Positions 52,874 to 60,793 of a DNA stretch of 64,000 bases are shown here, piece by piece (position 1 is the stretch's first letter; each line of letters opens with the position of its first letter). The notes under the pieces were generated by a model. It was not told where the DNA came from. It saw nothing but the letters and a program-made list of their open reading frames with translations, and did no database searches. Where the stretch lies: contig CAJTYV010000003.1 of the NCBI GenBank assembly GCA_910584195.1, forward strand, positions 124,001-188,000, in the 5' to 3' direction. This DNA comes from an uncultured Ruminococcus sp. (lineage in GTDB: Bacteria > Bacillota > Clostridia > Oscillospirales > Ruminococcaceae). The position numbers and the translations under genes are program-made.

Positions 52874-53992
52874 TCAATTATTCAAAGTTCCATGAGACAG
52901 CGATTTCAGGTAAGCGTTGATAAATCCGTCAATATCTCCGTCCATTACAGCCTGTATATTTCCGTTTTCAAAGCCTGTGCGGTGGTCTTTCGCAAGGGTA
53001 TATGGCATGAACACGTATGAGCGTATCTGACTTCCCCACGCTATTTCGCGCTGTACGCCCTTTATGTCCTCTATCTTTTCAAGATGCTCGCGCTCCTTTA
53101 TCTCAACGAGCTTTGCGCGGAGCATTTTCATAGCGTAGTCCTTGTTCTGGTACTGGCTTCGCTGGGTCTGACAAGAAACTACGATACCTGTCGGCTTATG
53201 AATAAGGCGTACTGCCGAGCTGGTCTTGTTGACTTTCTGACCGCCTGCGCCGCTTGAACGGTAAACCTCCATTTCGATATCCTCGTCTCTTATCTCGACC
53301 TCGATAGAATCGTCTATTTCGGGCATTACTTCAAGAGCTGCAAATGAAGTGTGCCGTCTGCCCGAAGAATCGAACGGAGAAATACGCACAAGCCTGTGAA
53401 CTCCCGATTCCGACTTCATATAACCGTAGGCATTTTCTCCTTCAATTAGTATAGACGCCGATTTTACGCCTGCATCATCGCCGTCAAGATAATCCATGAG
53501 GGTGACTTTATAATTATGACGCTCAGCCCACATGTTGTACATGCGATAAAGCATCTCTGTCCAATCCTGTGCCTCGGTACCGCCTGCTCCGGCGTGAAAC
53601 GTAAGAATAGCGTTAGCTCCGTCATATTCGCCTGTGAGAAGCGTTGAAAGCTTTTCGTCCTCAAGCTTATTTTTGAAAGACTCTGCTTCGGATTTTATCT
53701 CCTCAACCGAGCTTTCATCGTTTTCCTCTATTGAAAGCTCGATAAGAGTTATAACGTCCTCAAGCTGATCGTTGAGTTTGTTGTATTTCTCTATTTTGCG
53801 TTCTAACGCCTTTGTTTCCTGCAAAACCTTCTGGGAATTCTCCAAATCGTCCCAAAACCCCTCTTTTGCAGTTTCTTCGTTAAGTAACTCGATACGCTCC
53901 TTCGCCGCCTTTATGCTAAGAACGTCCGCAAGCTCCTGCATTTCCCTGCGGTATCCTACTAACTCTAATCTAAGTTCGTCAAGAAGTATCAT
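52874..53992 (-). CDS. prfB: Peptide chain release factor 2
   Basis: 372 residues. The RF2 signature SPF is in RISPFDSSGRRHTSF near residue 205 and the GGQ is in SGAGGQKVNKT near 248. It releases at UGA and UAA. The gene reads straight through without the internal UGA and +1 frameshift that regulates RF2 in many bacteria, so that autoregulation is absent. The start ATG follows GGAAAGGAATT. Confidence 0.94.
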   Translation of the reverse strand: MILLDELRLELVGYRREMQELADVLSIKAAKERIELLNEETAKEGFWDDLENSQKVLQETKALERKIEKYNKLNDQLEDVITLIELSIEENDESSVEEIKSEAESFKNKLEDEKLSTLLTGEYDGANAILTFHAGAGGTEAQDWTEMLYRMYNMWAERHNYKVTLMDYLDGDDAGVKSASILIEGENAYGYMKSESGVHRLVRISPFDSSGRRHTSFAALEVMPEIDDSIEVEIRDEDIEMEVYRSSGAGGQKVNKTSSAVRLIHKPTGIVVSCQTQRSQYQNKDYAMKMLRAKLVEIKEREHLEKIEDIKGVQREIAWGSQIRSYVFMPYTLAKDHRTGFENGNIQAVMDGDIDGFINAYLKSLSHGTLNN

Positions 53993-54073
53993 AAAAATTC
54001 CTTTCCTCTAACAGAACGGCAAAAACAATTTTCTCACACGCTCTATTATATCTCAAATTTTACATACATTTTT

Positions 54074-54102
54074 ATTATATCATACAATTGGCAAAATTGC
54101 AA
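54074..54102 (-). promoter_or_regulatory. sigma-A promoter of prfB
   Basis: Minus strand TTGCAA (54102-54097), 17 bp, TATAAT (54079-54074), about 80 bases before the ATG. Confidence 0.65.
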
Positions 54103-54207
54103 CAGACGCGGAAATAAATTTCAGTCAACAATTTTTCAGCGTGAACTTGGGTGCAGCGACACGCTCTGTCTTTACAATAAAATGCTGAATAACGCAGTTT
54201 TTTTGAT

Positions 54208-54256
54208 GATTATAACAAAATGCTCAAATGTTTAGTCCGCCGTTTTTGTTATAATC
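54208..54256. repeat. Inverted repeat with 13-bp arms
   Basis: GATTATAACAAAA and TTTTGTTATAATC flank a 23-base loop. It may be a small fold-back element. The arms contain TTATAAT-like -10 sequences. Confidence 0.5.
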
Positions 54257-54307
54257 AACCATAAATTGAAAAACTAAATGAAAACTCTATTTTTTTTCAT
54301 AAATTTG

Positions 54308-54316
54308 TGGTATAAT
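54308..54316 (+). promoter_or_regulatory. Extended -10 promoter of the VanY-type gene
   Basis: TGGTATAAT, a TGn extended -10. The -35 region is weak. Between it and the ATG at 54525 lies family A copy 2. Confidence 0.5.
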
Positions 54317-54352
54317 AAAAAAAGATAAAAAATTATGAGGGGAATCACTTCT

Positions 54353-54480
54353 TTCAAAACTCTGCTTTCAACAAGCAGACGGCTTACGGCAGTAAGCCGG
54401 ATTCAGTCGGAGATTGTATCTCCGGCTGAATCTAAAGATGTTCGCCGCCCAAGAAGCGGTGGACATCGTCTGCGGATATA
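54353..54480 (+). repeat. Family A multi-hairpin element (copy 2), upstream of the VanY-type gene
   Basis: 128 bp, the shortest complete copy. Hairpins A (CTGCTT/AAGCAG), B (GGCTTAC/GTAAGCC), C (ATTCAGTCGGAGA/TCTCCGGCTGAAT) and D (GATGT/ACATC) are all present. It sits in the 5' UTR. Confidence 0.75.
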
Positions 54481-54524
54481 AAAGAATAGAAAACATGTGT
54501 AGAAAAATTAAGGAGCTGATACCT

Positions 54525-55652
54525 ATGCCTAAAAATATCAGTAAGGAAAAAAGCATAAACAGAACAAAAACTACTGCCGAACTTATAGTATGCGCTATTT
54601 TTCTCGGTACGGCTGCTCTTATCGGAAAAAACTGCATCGACCGTTCGAGAATAGTTCCGGCAACACAGAATGAGGGTAAAAAGGTGGACGAAATAACGAT
54701 TCCCGATCCATCCGAAGCAATCGATCCGAACAAAATAATTTTCACCTCTACTCCAATCAATACCCGTGCCAAGTTCGGCGGCAATCTCATCCTCGTCAAT
54801 AACGACTATCAATATTACGCAACAGGCGAAGAAAATCTGGTAAGTATAATGTCCTCGAATGACGAAAAGGGCAGGACAAGCTTTACTGCCGTTGACTACG
54901 ATTATACTATCCTCAGCAATGTTTATGAGCCTCTTGCCCAAATGGTAGACGATTGGTACGAACTGTATCATAACGATACTCTTATCGTTTACGGTTCATA
55001 CCGCACAAACGACTTCCAGCGCCAGCTTTACGAGCAGTTCACCGCAAATACCTCAGGCGACGGAGAAGCGCCGATCGTTGCTCCGCCGGGATTCAGCGAG
55101 CACGAAACCGGTCTTGCTTTCGATTTCAGCGAAACAGTCGGCTTAGATTATCAGGGTACGGACGATTTTCTTTGGCTCAACGAAAACTGCGATAAATACG
55201 GATTTATCATAAGATACGCCGAGGATAAAGAGGACATCACGGAATATCGCTATGAACCGTGGCATTTCCGCTATGTCGGAAAACCGCACGCTCAATATAT
55301 GAAAGACAATAACATATGTTTAGAGGAGTATATCGAGCTTCTCCGCAACGCTCACCCATACAGCGGAGAACATCTTGAAGTAACCGATGAATCGGGAGCA
55401 GCTTACGAAATATATTTCGTTCCTTCCGACGATGGCTCAGAGTATACGAACATTCCTGTTCCTACAGGTGTAAAGTACGATATATCGGGAAATAACGTTG
55501 ACGGATTTATCATTACCGTCCATAAGGACGAAAAGGTCAGCATCGGAGCCGAAAATTTCTCCGTTACGACCTCTCCGTCATCAACTGAAACGACAGAAAC
55601 AGCAGATCCCGAAAGCACATCGGATTCTACAGAAACTACGGCAGTATATTAA
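54525..55652 (+). CDS. VanY-type D-alanyl-D-alanine carboxypeptidase
   Basis: 375 residues. A membrane anchor (about 15-35) is followed by the peptidase M15B domain (about 90-270). Zinc motifs are GFSEHETGLAFDF (SxHxxGxAxD) near 190 and EPWHFRYV near 240. The C-terminus is a Thr/Glu-rich tail. It trims the peptidoglycan stem peptide. The start at 54525 follows AAGGAG with 9-base spacing; an upstream in-frame start would read through family A copy 2 and was rejected. No vancomycin-resistance genes are near. Confidence 0.85.
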   Translation: MPKNISKEKSINRTKTTAELIVCAIFLGTAALIGKNCIDRSRIVPATQNEGKKVDEITIPDPSEAIDPNKIIFTSTPINTRAKFGGNLILVNNDYQYYATGEENLVSIMSSNDEKGRTSFTAVDYDYTILSNVYEPLAQMVDDWYELYHNDTLIVYGSYRTNDFQRQLYEQFTANTSGDGEAPIVAPPGFSEHETGLAFDFSETVGLDYQGTDDFLWLNENCDKYGFIIRYAEDKEDITEYRYEPWHFRYVGKPHAQYMKDNNICLEEYIELLRNAHPYSGEHLEVTDESGAAYEIYFVPSDDGSEYTNIPVPTGVKYDISGNNVDGFIITVHKDEKVSIGAENFSVTTSPSSTETTETADPESTSDSTETTAVY

Positions 55653-55666
55653 TATTCAGAACCTGT

Positions 55667-55845
55667 GTTTTTAGCATTTGTGTTCATAAGGAAGATTTGC
55701 GGATCATTAAGGAAAATTTAATTCCTGCAAGGCGAAAGACCGCAGGAATACTGACGTATTTCAAAGGCTTTCAACACAGCAAGCATAAAAATTTCACCCA
55801 AAAGACGCGCAGCTTATCCTATGAAACAAGTTATTATGCTAAAAC
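55667..55845. repeat. Family B fold-back element (copy 6), arm carries the gpr stop codon
   Basis: The outer arms pair as GTTTTTAGCAT and ATGCTAAAAC. The core includes GAAAGACCGCAGGAATACTG, then GACGTATTTC, and AAAAGACGCGCAGC. The right arm contains the TAG stop of gpr (55839-55841). Confidence 0.65.
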
Positions 55846-56687
55846 AATCCTCTTACATCGTCAAAGCTTAAAGTCGGCTGCAATGCAAGATTTATTCCGA
55901 AAGCGATAAGCTGTGCCGCACGTTCAACAAGCCTGTCAACGTCACGGGGAGTTACCATCATATTCGGAGTATTTTCATCAATATCTACCTCCGCAAGACT
56001 GCGGACTATCGTATGCATATCCACAACAGTAGGCACGCCTACCGCTACCACCGGAATACCAAGCGTTTTTTCGGAAAGCTCCTTTCGGGCATTTGAAACG
56101 CCGCTTCCCGGGGAAATACCGCTGTCGCTTACTTGAATAGTGGTTCCCAAACGGCTTATATCAGAACATGCAAGCGCATCAACGGCGATAACTGCCGCCG
56201 GCTTTATTTCACGGCATACTGCGGTTATAAGCTCCGCGGTTTCTATGCCCGTCTGCCCAAGAACGCCTCCGGCAAGACTGCTCACCGGTCGCAGTGAGGT
56301 CAGGAATGCCTCCTCTTCACTGTCAAGCTCCTTTTTGAGATGCCGGGTTGCAAGAATCTTTTCCGCTGCATGGGGGCCTATTGCATCCGGCGTAATGTCT
56401 CGGTTTCCCAGTCCGGCTACAAATATCTCCCCCTCCGGAAGCAGCGGTCTCAGCTCGTCCGCAAATTCCTGCGCCATATCTTCATAAACATCACAGAAAC
56501 GGCTCAGGCTGCCGCTTTCAAGGGTTATATACCTGCCCTTTCCTTTACCCATTGTGTTTCTGTAATCATCATTATCAATTATAATTTCGGTGATTCTGAA
56601 CGCTTCACCGCGTTCTTTTTTACGTACCCCTTTTGGAAGTCTGTCAGCGTTTATCTGCTCTACGGCAAGATCCGATCTGAAATTCAT
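55839..56687 (-). CDS. gpr: Germination protease
   Basis: 282 residues, the A25-family protease that degrades small acid-soluble spore proteins at germination. Motifs: FRSDLAVEQ N-terminus, FVAGLGNRDITPDAIGPHAA near residue 90, AVDALACSD near 172, and VGVPTVVDMHTI near 218. The short N-terminus suggests the usual propeptide is small. It faces rpsT, a conserved arrangement in Clostridia. The stop codon lies in a fold-back element arm. Confidence 0.94.
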   Translation of the reverse strand: MNFRSDLAVEQINADRLPKGVRKKERGEAFRITEIIIDNDDYRNTMGKGKGRYITLESGSLSRFCDVYEDMAQEFADELRPLLPEGEIFVAGLGNRDITPDAIGPHAAEKILATRHLKKELDSEEEAFLTSLRPVSSLAGGVLGQTGIETAELITAVCREIKPAAVIAVDALACSDISRLGTTIQVSDSGISPGSGVSNARKELSEKTLGIPVVAVGVPTVVDMHTIVRSLAEVDIDENTPNMMVTPRDVDRLVERAAQLIAFGINLALQPTLSFDDVRGLF

Positions 56688-56721
56688 ATTAGTCTCCTTT
56701 GATTTTCCGCACGTCTTTGTT

Positions 56722-56751
56722 TATTACGCTGTATTTCCCTGTGTTTTTTCA
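56722..56751 (-). promoter_or_regulatory. Possible sigma-G promoter of gpr
   Basis: Minus strand TGAAAA (56751-56746), 17 bp, CGTAATA (56728-56722), near the known sigma-G pattern. gpr is sigma-G dependent in Bacillus. Weak match. Confidence 0.3.
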
Positions 56752-56775
56752 GCTATATTCTTACGTTTTTAACAA

Positions 56776-56804
56776 TTGATTTTTTCCGCAAAAAATGGTA
56801 TAAT
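56776..56804 (+). promoter_or_regulatory. sigma-A promoter of rpsT
   Basis: TTGATT (56776-56781), 17 bp, TATAAT (56799-56804). The 117-base leader has a short hairpin, GCACATT/AATGTGC, at about 56845-56864. Confidence 0.75.
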
Positions 56805-56920
56805 TATTATTGTCTCAGTGGGCAGTTGTGCGTTGCAGCTGCCGGCACATTTTACAATGTGCTTATAATATGTATTATCCTTTGATATATTAAAGGAAAA
56901 TTTCGGGAGGTGCAACAAAA

Positions 56921-57181
56921 ATGCCAAATATTAAATCTGCTAAGAAGAGAGTTAAGGTTAACGCTACAAAGGCTGCTGCCAATAAGTCAAGAAAGTCCAA
57001 TCTCAAAACTATTCTTAAGAAAGCTGATATTGCTTGCTCTACAGGAGCTGACGATAAGGCGGAGGCTATCAAGCTTGCTGTTAAGAAAGTAGATCAGGCT
57101 TGTGCAAAGGGTCTTATGCATAAGAACAAGGCTGCTCGCAAAAAGGCTCAGCTTGCTAAGAAGCTTAACGCTGCTAAGTAA
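56921..57181 (+). CDS. rpsT: 30S ribosomal protein S20
   Basis: 86 residues, highly basic and helical: MPNIKSAKKRVKVNATKAAA start is diagnostic. Binds 16S rRNA early in 30S assembly. The ATG follows GGGAGGTG. Single-gene unit ended by the terminator at 57193-57228. Confidence 0.96.
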   Translation: MPNIKSAKKRVKVNATKAAANKSRKSNLKTILKKADIACSTGADDKAEAIKLAVKKVDQACAKGLMHKNKAARKKAQLAKKLNAAK

Positions 57182-57192
57182 TTTATAAAAAC

Positions 57193-57228
57193 AATCCCCT
57201 GAAATCTTGCGGTTCGGGGGATTTTTAT
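57193..57228 (+). terminator. Intrinsic terminator of rpsT
   Basis: AATCCCC paired with GGGGGATT, then TTTTATT. Confidence 0.8.
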
Positions 57229-57247
57229 TAACTATAATAATAAATTT

Positions 57248-57285
57248 AAGGCAATACCGTATAAATTTTTGCGGTATTGCCTTTA
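57248..57285 (-). terminator. Terminator of recR (AAGGCAATACCG hairpin family)
   Basis: AAGGCAATACCG and CGGTATTGCCTT form a 12-bp stem right after the recR stop. Same arms as 23328-23358 and 42470-42649. Confidence 0.65.
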
Positions 57286-57286
57286 T

Positions 57287-57889
57287 TCACATATAATTAC
57301 GGTTTTCAAGAGCTTTAAACAGCGTAACTTCATCGGCATATTCCAATATTCCTCCCACGGGCAGTCCAAAAGCAAGCCGTGAGACTTTTATTCCCAATGG
57401 TTTCAGCAGATTAGCAATATACATCGCCGTAGCATCGCCCTCAACAGTCGGATTCGTTGCCATAATAACTTCTTCCGCTTCACCCTTGGAGATCCTCGAC
57501 AAAAGCTCGCGTATACGCAGTCTGTCCGGAGTTATGCCATCCATAGGCGACAACAATCCATGAAGAACATGATAAACGCCGTCATATTCGCGGGTGCGCT
57601 CAAATGCGGTAACGTCCTTAGGCGACTCAACAACACATATAATGCCGTGATTTCGCCCCTCGTCGCCGCATATGGGGCATATTTCACGCTCGGTAAGATT
57701 TTGGCAAACCGAGCAGCAGCGAACATTCTTTTTAGCGTCAATAAGAGCCTGCGCAAACTCCTCGACCGAGTTCATATCCATAGACATGACATGATACGCC
57801 AGTCTCTGCGCCGATTTCATTCCAATACCGGGCAAAGAAGCGAATTTTTCCGCCAGTATGACCAGCGGAAGAGCGTTATGGTCAGCCAT
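57287..57889 (-). CDS. recR: Recombination mediator RecR
   Basis: 200 residues. Helix-hairpin-helix LPGIGMKSAQRLAYH near residue 18, zinc finger CSVCQNLTEREICPIC near 58-73, Toprim domain (ICVVESPKD). It loads RecA with RecO/RecF. Its ATG shares one base with the ybaB stop. Confidence 0.96.
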   Translation of the reverse strand: MADHNALPLVILAEKFASLPGIGMKSAQRLAYHVMSMDMNSVEEFAQALIDAKKNVRCCSVCQNLTEREICPICGDEGRNHGIICVVESPKDVTAFERTREYDGVYHVLHGLLSPMDGITPDRLRIRELLSRISKGEAEEVIMATNPTVEGDATAMYIANLLKPLGIKVSRLAFGLPVGGILEYADEVTLFKALENRNYM

Positions 57890-58233
57890 TAAAACATTCC
57901 GGGAATGGATACCCCGCCTGTGATCTTGCTCATTTCGCTCTCGGTAGTAGTTTCTATGTTGTTTACAGCCTCATTGATCGCGGAAATGATAAGATCCTGA
58001 AGCATTTCTATATCCTCGGGGTCTACAATCTCAGGTTTAAGGTTAAGCGACTTTATCTCCTTTTTGCCGCTGAGAGTTACTTCAACAGCTCCGCCTCCTG
58101 CCGTAGCCGTAAATTCACGCGACTCAATATCCTCCTGAAGCTCTGTGATCTGATCCTGCATCTTCTGAGCCTGTCTGATCATCTGATTCATATTCTGTGC
58201 TCCGCCGGAATTCTTAGGTACTCTTGCTTTCAT
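57889..58233 (-). CDS. ybaB: YbaB/EbfC nucleoid-associated protein
   Basis: 114 residues. The family core is RQAQKMQDQITELQEDIESREF near residue 20. It is a dimeric DNA-binding protein. The start at 58233 follows AAGGAGAAATT, whereas the longer frame to 58293 lacks a site. Located between dnaX and recR as in Bacillus. Confidence 0.92.
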   Translation of the reverse strand: MKARVPKNSGGAQNMNQMIRQAQKMQDQITELQEDIESREFTATAGGGAVEVTLSGKKEIKSLNLKPEIVDPEDIEMLQDLIISAINEAVNNIETTTESEMSKITGGVSIPGMF

Positions 58234-58313
58234 TTTTAATTTCTCCTTTATATTTTTGGCTTCAGGCTGCTCCTTTTTAGAAACTGTACGCATAGAAACT
58301 ATACGGACAGATT

Positions 58314-58420
58314 CTTTGAGACTGTTTGGTATTTTTTGATGAAGATTGATTTTAACGCAGTCAGCGGCAAAATCCGCCTAAAGGACATGCGTAATAAAGA
58401 TACCAAACAGGCTCTTAAAG
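58314..58420. repeat. Family B fold-back element, short (copy 7)
   Basis: Arms CTTTGAGACTGTTTGGTAT and ATACCAAACAGGCTCTTAAAG. Only the second half of the core remains: TTTTAACGCAGTCAGCGGC and GACATGCG. It ends 10 bases before the dnaX stop. Confidence 0.7.
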
Positions 58421-58429
58421 CCGCCTGTA

Positions 58430-60049
58430 TTATGCCTGATTATCAACAGCCGTTTCGATATTGCTGTTAATTGCTTTTTTTACAAGCTGCTCCGCCATAG
58501 ATTTAGTTTCCTCGACAGTAGCAGTGCAGCGCGCAGAAATTCTGTATTTCTGCCCAAGAACGTTAAATATTGCCTTACTCAAGGAAACAGCGTTCTCCTT
58601 ACTGCTTTTGAAAAGAGATATAAAAAACCTGTTTGGTGTGAAAATACACATCACATTTCCCTTGGACGCTGCATAAGAACCGTCAAGACTTCCTGCCACC
58701 GCAGGATTTATACGGCGAAATTCTTCCATTATCTCGTTCCAGCGAGTACACGGAGTAAGCTCATCCTCGGTTATTGTTTTTATATCAACGCGCACATTCG
58801 GCTGCGGCTCATTTTCACCGGCAGGACCGGTAGCGGTCAGAATCTCGCGTTTCCGAGAAACGCTGCGGTCACCCGCCGGCACGTTATTCAGACGGTTTTC
58901 GAGCATTTTTATCTTTTCGACAAGCTCCGAAATATCAGCAGACACCTCGCCTGACGATGCGCCGGTAATGTTTCCGCATATCCTTATAAGGGTCATTTCA
59001 AATTCAACACGCTTGTTCATAACGCGTCCCATGCGCTCACGGCAGCTCTGAAGCTGTTCAAGACGATTCATTACAATATCAAGACCGGAGCTGTCCGCAA
59101 TTTTTTTCAATCGTTCCAGTTCATCCGGCATAGCCGCAATAATATCTGCCGCAGCCGCAGGAGAGGCTATCAAAAGCATAATATTTCTAAGCTGCAAAAT
59201 AAGCTCCTCGCAAAGTCTCGTAAGATCCTTTGACATATCGTACAGCCTTGAAGTTATCTCCAAAGCTTTCGGAGCGTCAGAAACAAAAACGGCGTCAAGT
59301 ATATCATAAAGAAAATCCCGCCCTGCGATACCTGCGGTCTGAGAAACAGTCTCAGCAGTGATCTCCTCTGAGCATACGGAGCATTGGTCGAGAAGCGACA
59401 CAGCGTCTCTCATTCCGCCGTCCGCTATTTTCGCAATAAGCGCCGCGCCGTCAGAACTAAGTGAAAGCTGCTCCTTTTCTGCGATATACAGCAGTCTCGC
59501 CGCTATGTCCTTCTGTCTTATACGTCTGAAATCGTATCTTTGACACCGGGAAGCCACAGTAGCGGGCACCTTGTGTATCTCCGTAGTCGCAAGGATAAAC
59601 TTAACGTACTCCGGCGGTTCTTCCATGATCTTCAGCAAAGCGTTAAATGCCGAAGCCGAAAGCATATGAACCTCGTCAATTATATATATTTTATATCTGC
59701 ACCGTTCGGGCGAATAAACTGCGCCGTCACGAAGCTCGCGAATATCCTCAACACCGTTGTTTGACGCGGCGTCTATTTCTATAATATCGGTAAGGGAACT
59801 CTCGTCCGCTTCACGGCATATATCACACTCAAGACACGGATTGCCGTTCTTCATATTCGGACAGTTTACTGCCTTTGCGAGAATTCTTGCGCAGGTAGTT
59901 TTTCCCGTACCGCGCGAACCTGTAAAAAGATAAGCATGAGCAGTCTTATCGTTTTTCAGTTGATTTTTAAGAGTTTCCGTAATATGCTGCTGGGAGATAA
60001 CATCGTCAAAAGTCATCGGTCTCCATTTTCGATACAAAGCCTTATACAC
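58430..60049 (-). CDS. dnaX: DNA polymerase III subunit gamma/tau
   Basis: 539 residues, the clamp-loader ATPase. Walker A GSRGTGKTTCARI near residue 43, zinc motif CPNMKNGNPCLECDIC near 65, Walker B YIIDEVHMLSASAFNALL near 118. The start is GTG at 60049 with GAAGGGGG upstream and VYKALYRKWRP matching known DnaX starts; an ATG at 60079 would add 10 odd residues. SRP RNA lies upstream. Confidence 0.94.
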   Translation of the reverse strand: MYKALYRKWRPMTFDDVISQQHITETLKNQLKNDKTAHAYLFTGSRGTGKTTCARILAKAVNCPNMKNGNPCLECDICREADESSLTDIIEIDAASNNGVEDIRELRDGAVYSPERCRYKIYIIDEVHMLSASAFNALLKIMEEPPEYVKFILATTEIHKVPATVASRCQRYDFRRIRQKDIAARLLYIAEKEQLSLSSDGAALIAKIADGGMRDAVSLLDQCSVCSEEITAETVSQTAGIAGRDFLYDILDAVFVSDAPKALEITSRLYDMSKDLTRLCEELILQLRNIMLLIASPAAAADIIAAMPDELERLKKIADSSGLDIVMNRLEQLQSCRERMGRVMNKRVEFEMTLIRICGNITGASSGEVSADISELVEKIKMLENRLNNVPAGDRSVSRKREILTATGPAGENEPQPNVRVDIKTITEDELTPCTRWNEIMEEFRRINPAVAGSLDGSYAASKGNVMCIFTPNRFFISLFKSSKENAVSLSKAIFNVLGQKYRISARCTATVEETKSMAEQLVKKAINSNIETAVDNQA

Positions 60050-60104
60050 AGCAGCGCCCCCTTCAAACTCATAATTCATGATAATGCGTTATGAATCAAA
60101 AAAA

Positions 60105-60230
60105 TCCGGAACATAGATGTGCAGGCTGGCTGCGGCACACGAGACGATCCGCTTAATGCTGCTCGGTCTCCCGCCTGACATGGTTCACGGTGTCTTGTTG
60201 CACAGGGCCCGCACATCTATATTCCGGAAT
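60105..60230 (-). ncRNA. ffs: Signal recognition particle RNA, small bacterial type
   Basis: On the minus strand, the conserved domain IV hairpin is visible: GTGAACCATGTCAGG, then GAGACCGAGCAGCATTAAG. The 5' and 3' ends pair in a long helix (CCGGAATATAGATGTGCGGG with the complement at the other end), followed by a 7-T run. The RNA binds Ffh for co-translational membrane targeting. ffs-dnaX-ybaB-recR order matches Bacillus. The length (about 126) suits a form without the Alu domain. Confidence 0.93.
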
Positions 60231-60270
60231 TTTCACTTATAAACAAGCGCACGATAACGCTTCGCTTATT

Positions 60271-60299
60271 ATTATAACACACTTGCTGAGATTTGTCAA
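60271..60299 (-). promoter_or_regulatory. Consensus sigma-A promoter of ffs-dnaX
   Basis: Minus strand TTGACA (60299-60294), 17 bp, TATAAT (60276-60271). It matches consensus fully. Confidence 0.85.
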
Positions 60300-60360
60300 G
60301 CATAATTTAAGAACATGTTTTAGAACCGTCCGCACAAATTATGCAGGCAGCTCCTTAGAG

Positions 60361-60531
60361 TCTAAGAGCCTGTTCAGCATCTTTCTATGTGCGGATTTTC
60401 AAGCATGATTTTGTCGGTGACAAGGAAAAAATCCACAGGCATACTGTCGTATGGCAAGGATTTTTGACGCAGTCAACGGCATAATCTGCCGAAAAGACGT
60501 GCGGAAAAAGATACTGAACAGGCTCTAAGAG
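60361..60531. repeat. Family B fold-back element (copy 8, reference copy)
   Basis: 171 bp. Arms TCTAAGAGCCTGTTCAGCAT and the complement of TCTTAGAGCCTGTTCAGTAT. The fullest core: GATTTTGTCGGTGACAAGGA, CATACTGTCGTATGG, GACGCAGTCAACGGC, CTGCCGAAAAGACGTGCGG. The flanks hold no gene; 60305-60360 has a partial arm. Confidence 0.75.
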
Positions 60532-60635
60532 ACGGACGGCATAATCTGCGGTTAAAGATGAGAGCGTGTCATTGCCTCAAACAAATAATTTTTTCATGAT
60601 AAACTCTCCTTGTTTTTAGAGGGTGTTGCCTTAAT

Positions 60636-60793
60636 TAGACCTCCTCGGGAACTAAAGTACAGCCGTATGACTAAAGATTTTGTCATATGGCAAGGCAGAC
60701 GATGAAAGCATACTGTCGTATGGTGAGGAGAATAACGATGCCATATGGCAAAAGATTTAACAGATGATATGCGTTAGTTTTTGAGGAGGTCTA
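60636..60793. repeat. Family B fold-back element (copy 9)
   Basis: Arms TAGACCTCCTC...AACTAA and TTAGTTTTTGAGGAGGTCTA. The core has ATTTTGTCATATGGCAAGG and CATACTGTCGTATGG. It abuts the lipoprotein stop at 60794. Confidence 0.7.

Noticed and set aside
52300..54170. Shared GCAGCGACACG words at about 52306 and 54153
   Set aside because: Too short (about 11 bases) and without surrounding similarity to call a repeat.
47685..54480. Family A as a riboswitch
   Set aside because: The four downstream genes have unrelated roles and one copy is inverted, so ligand control of one pathway is unlikely.
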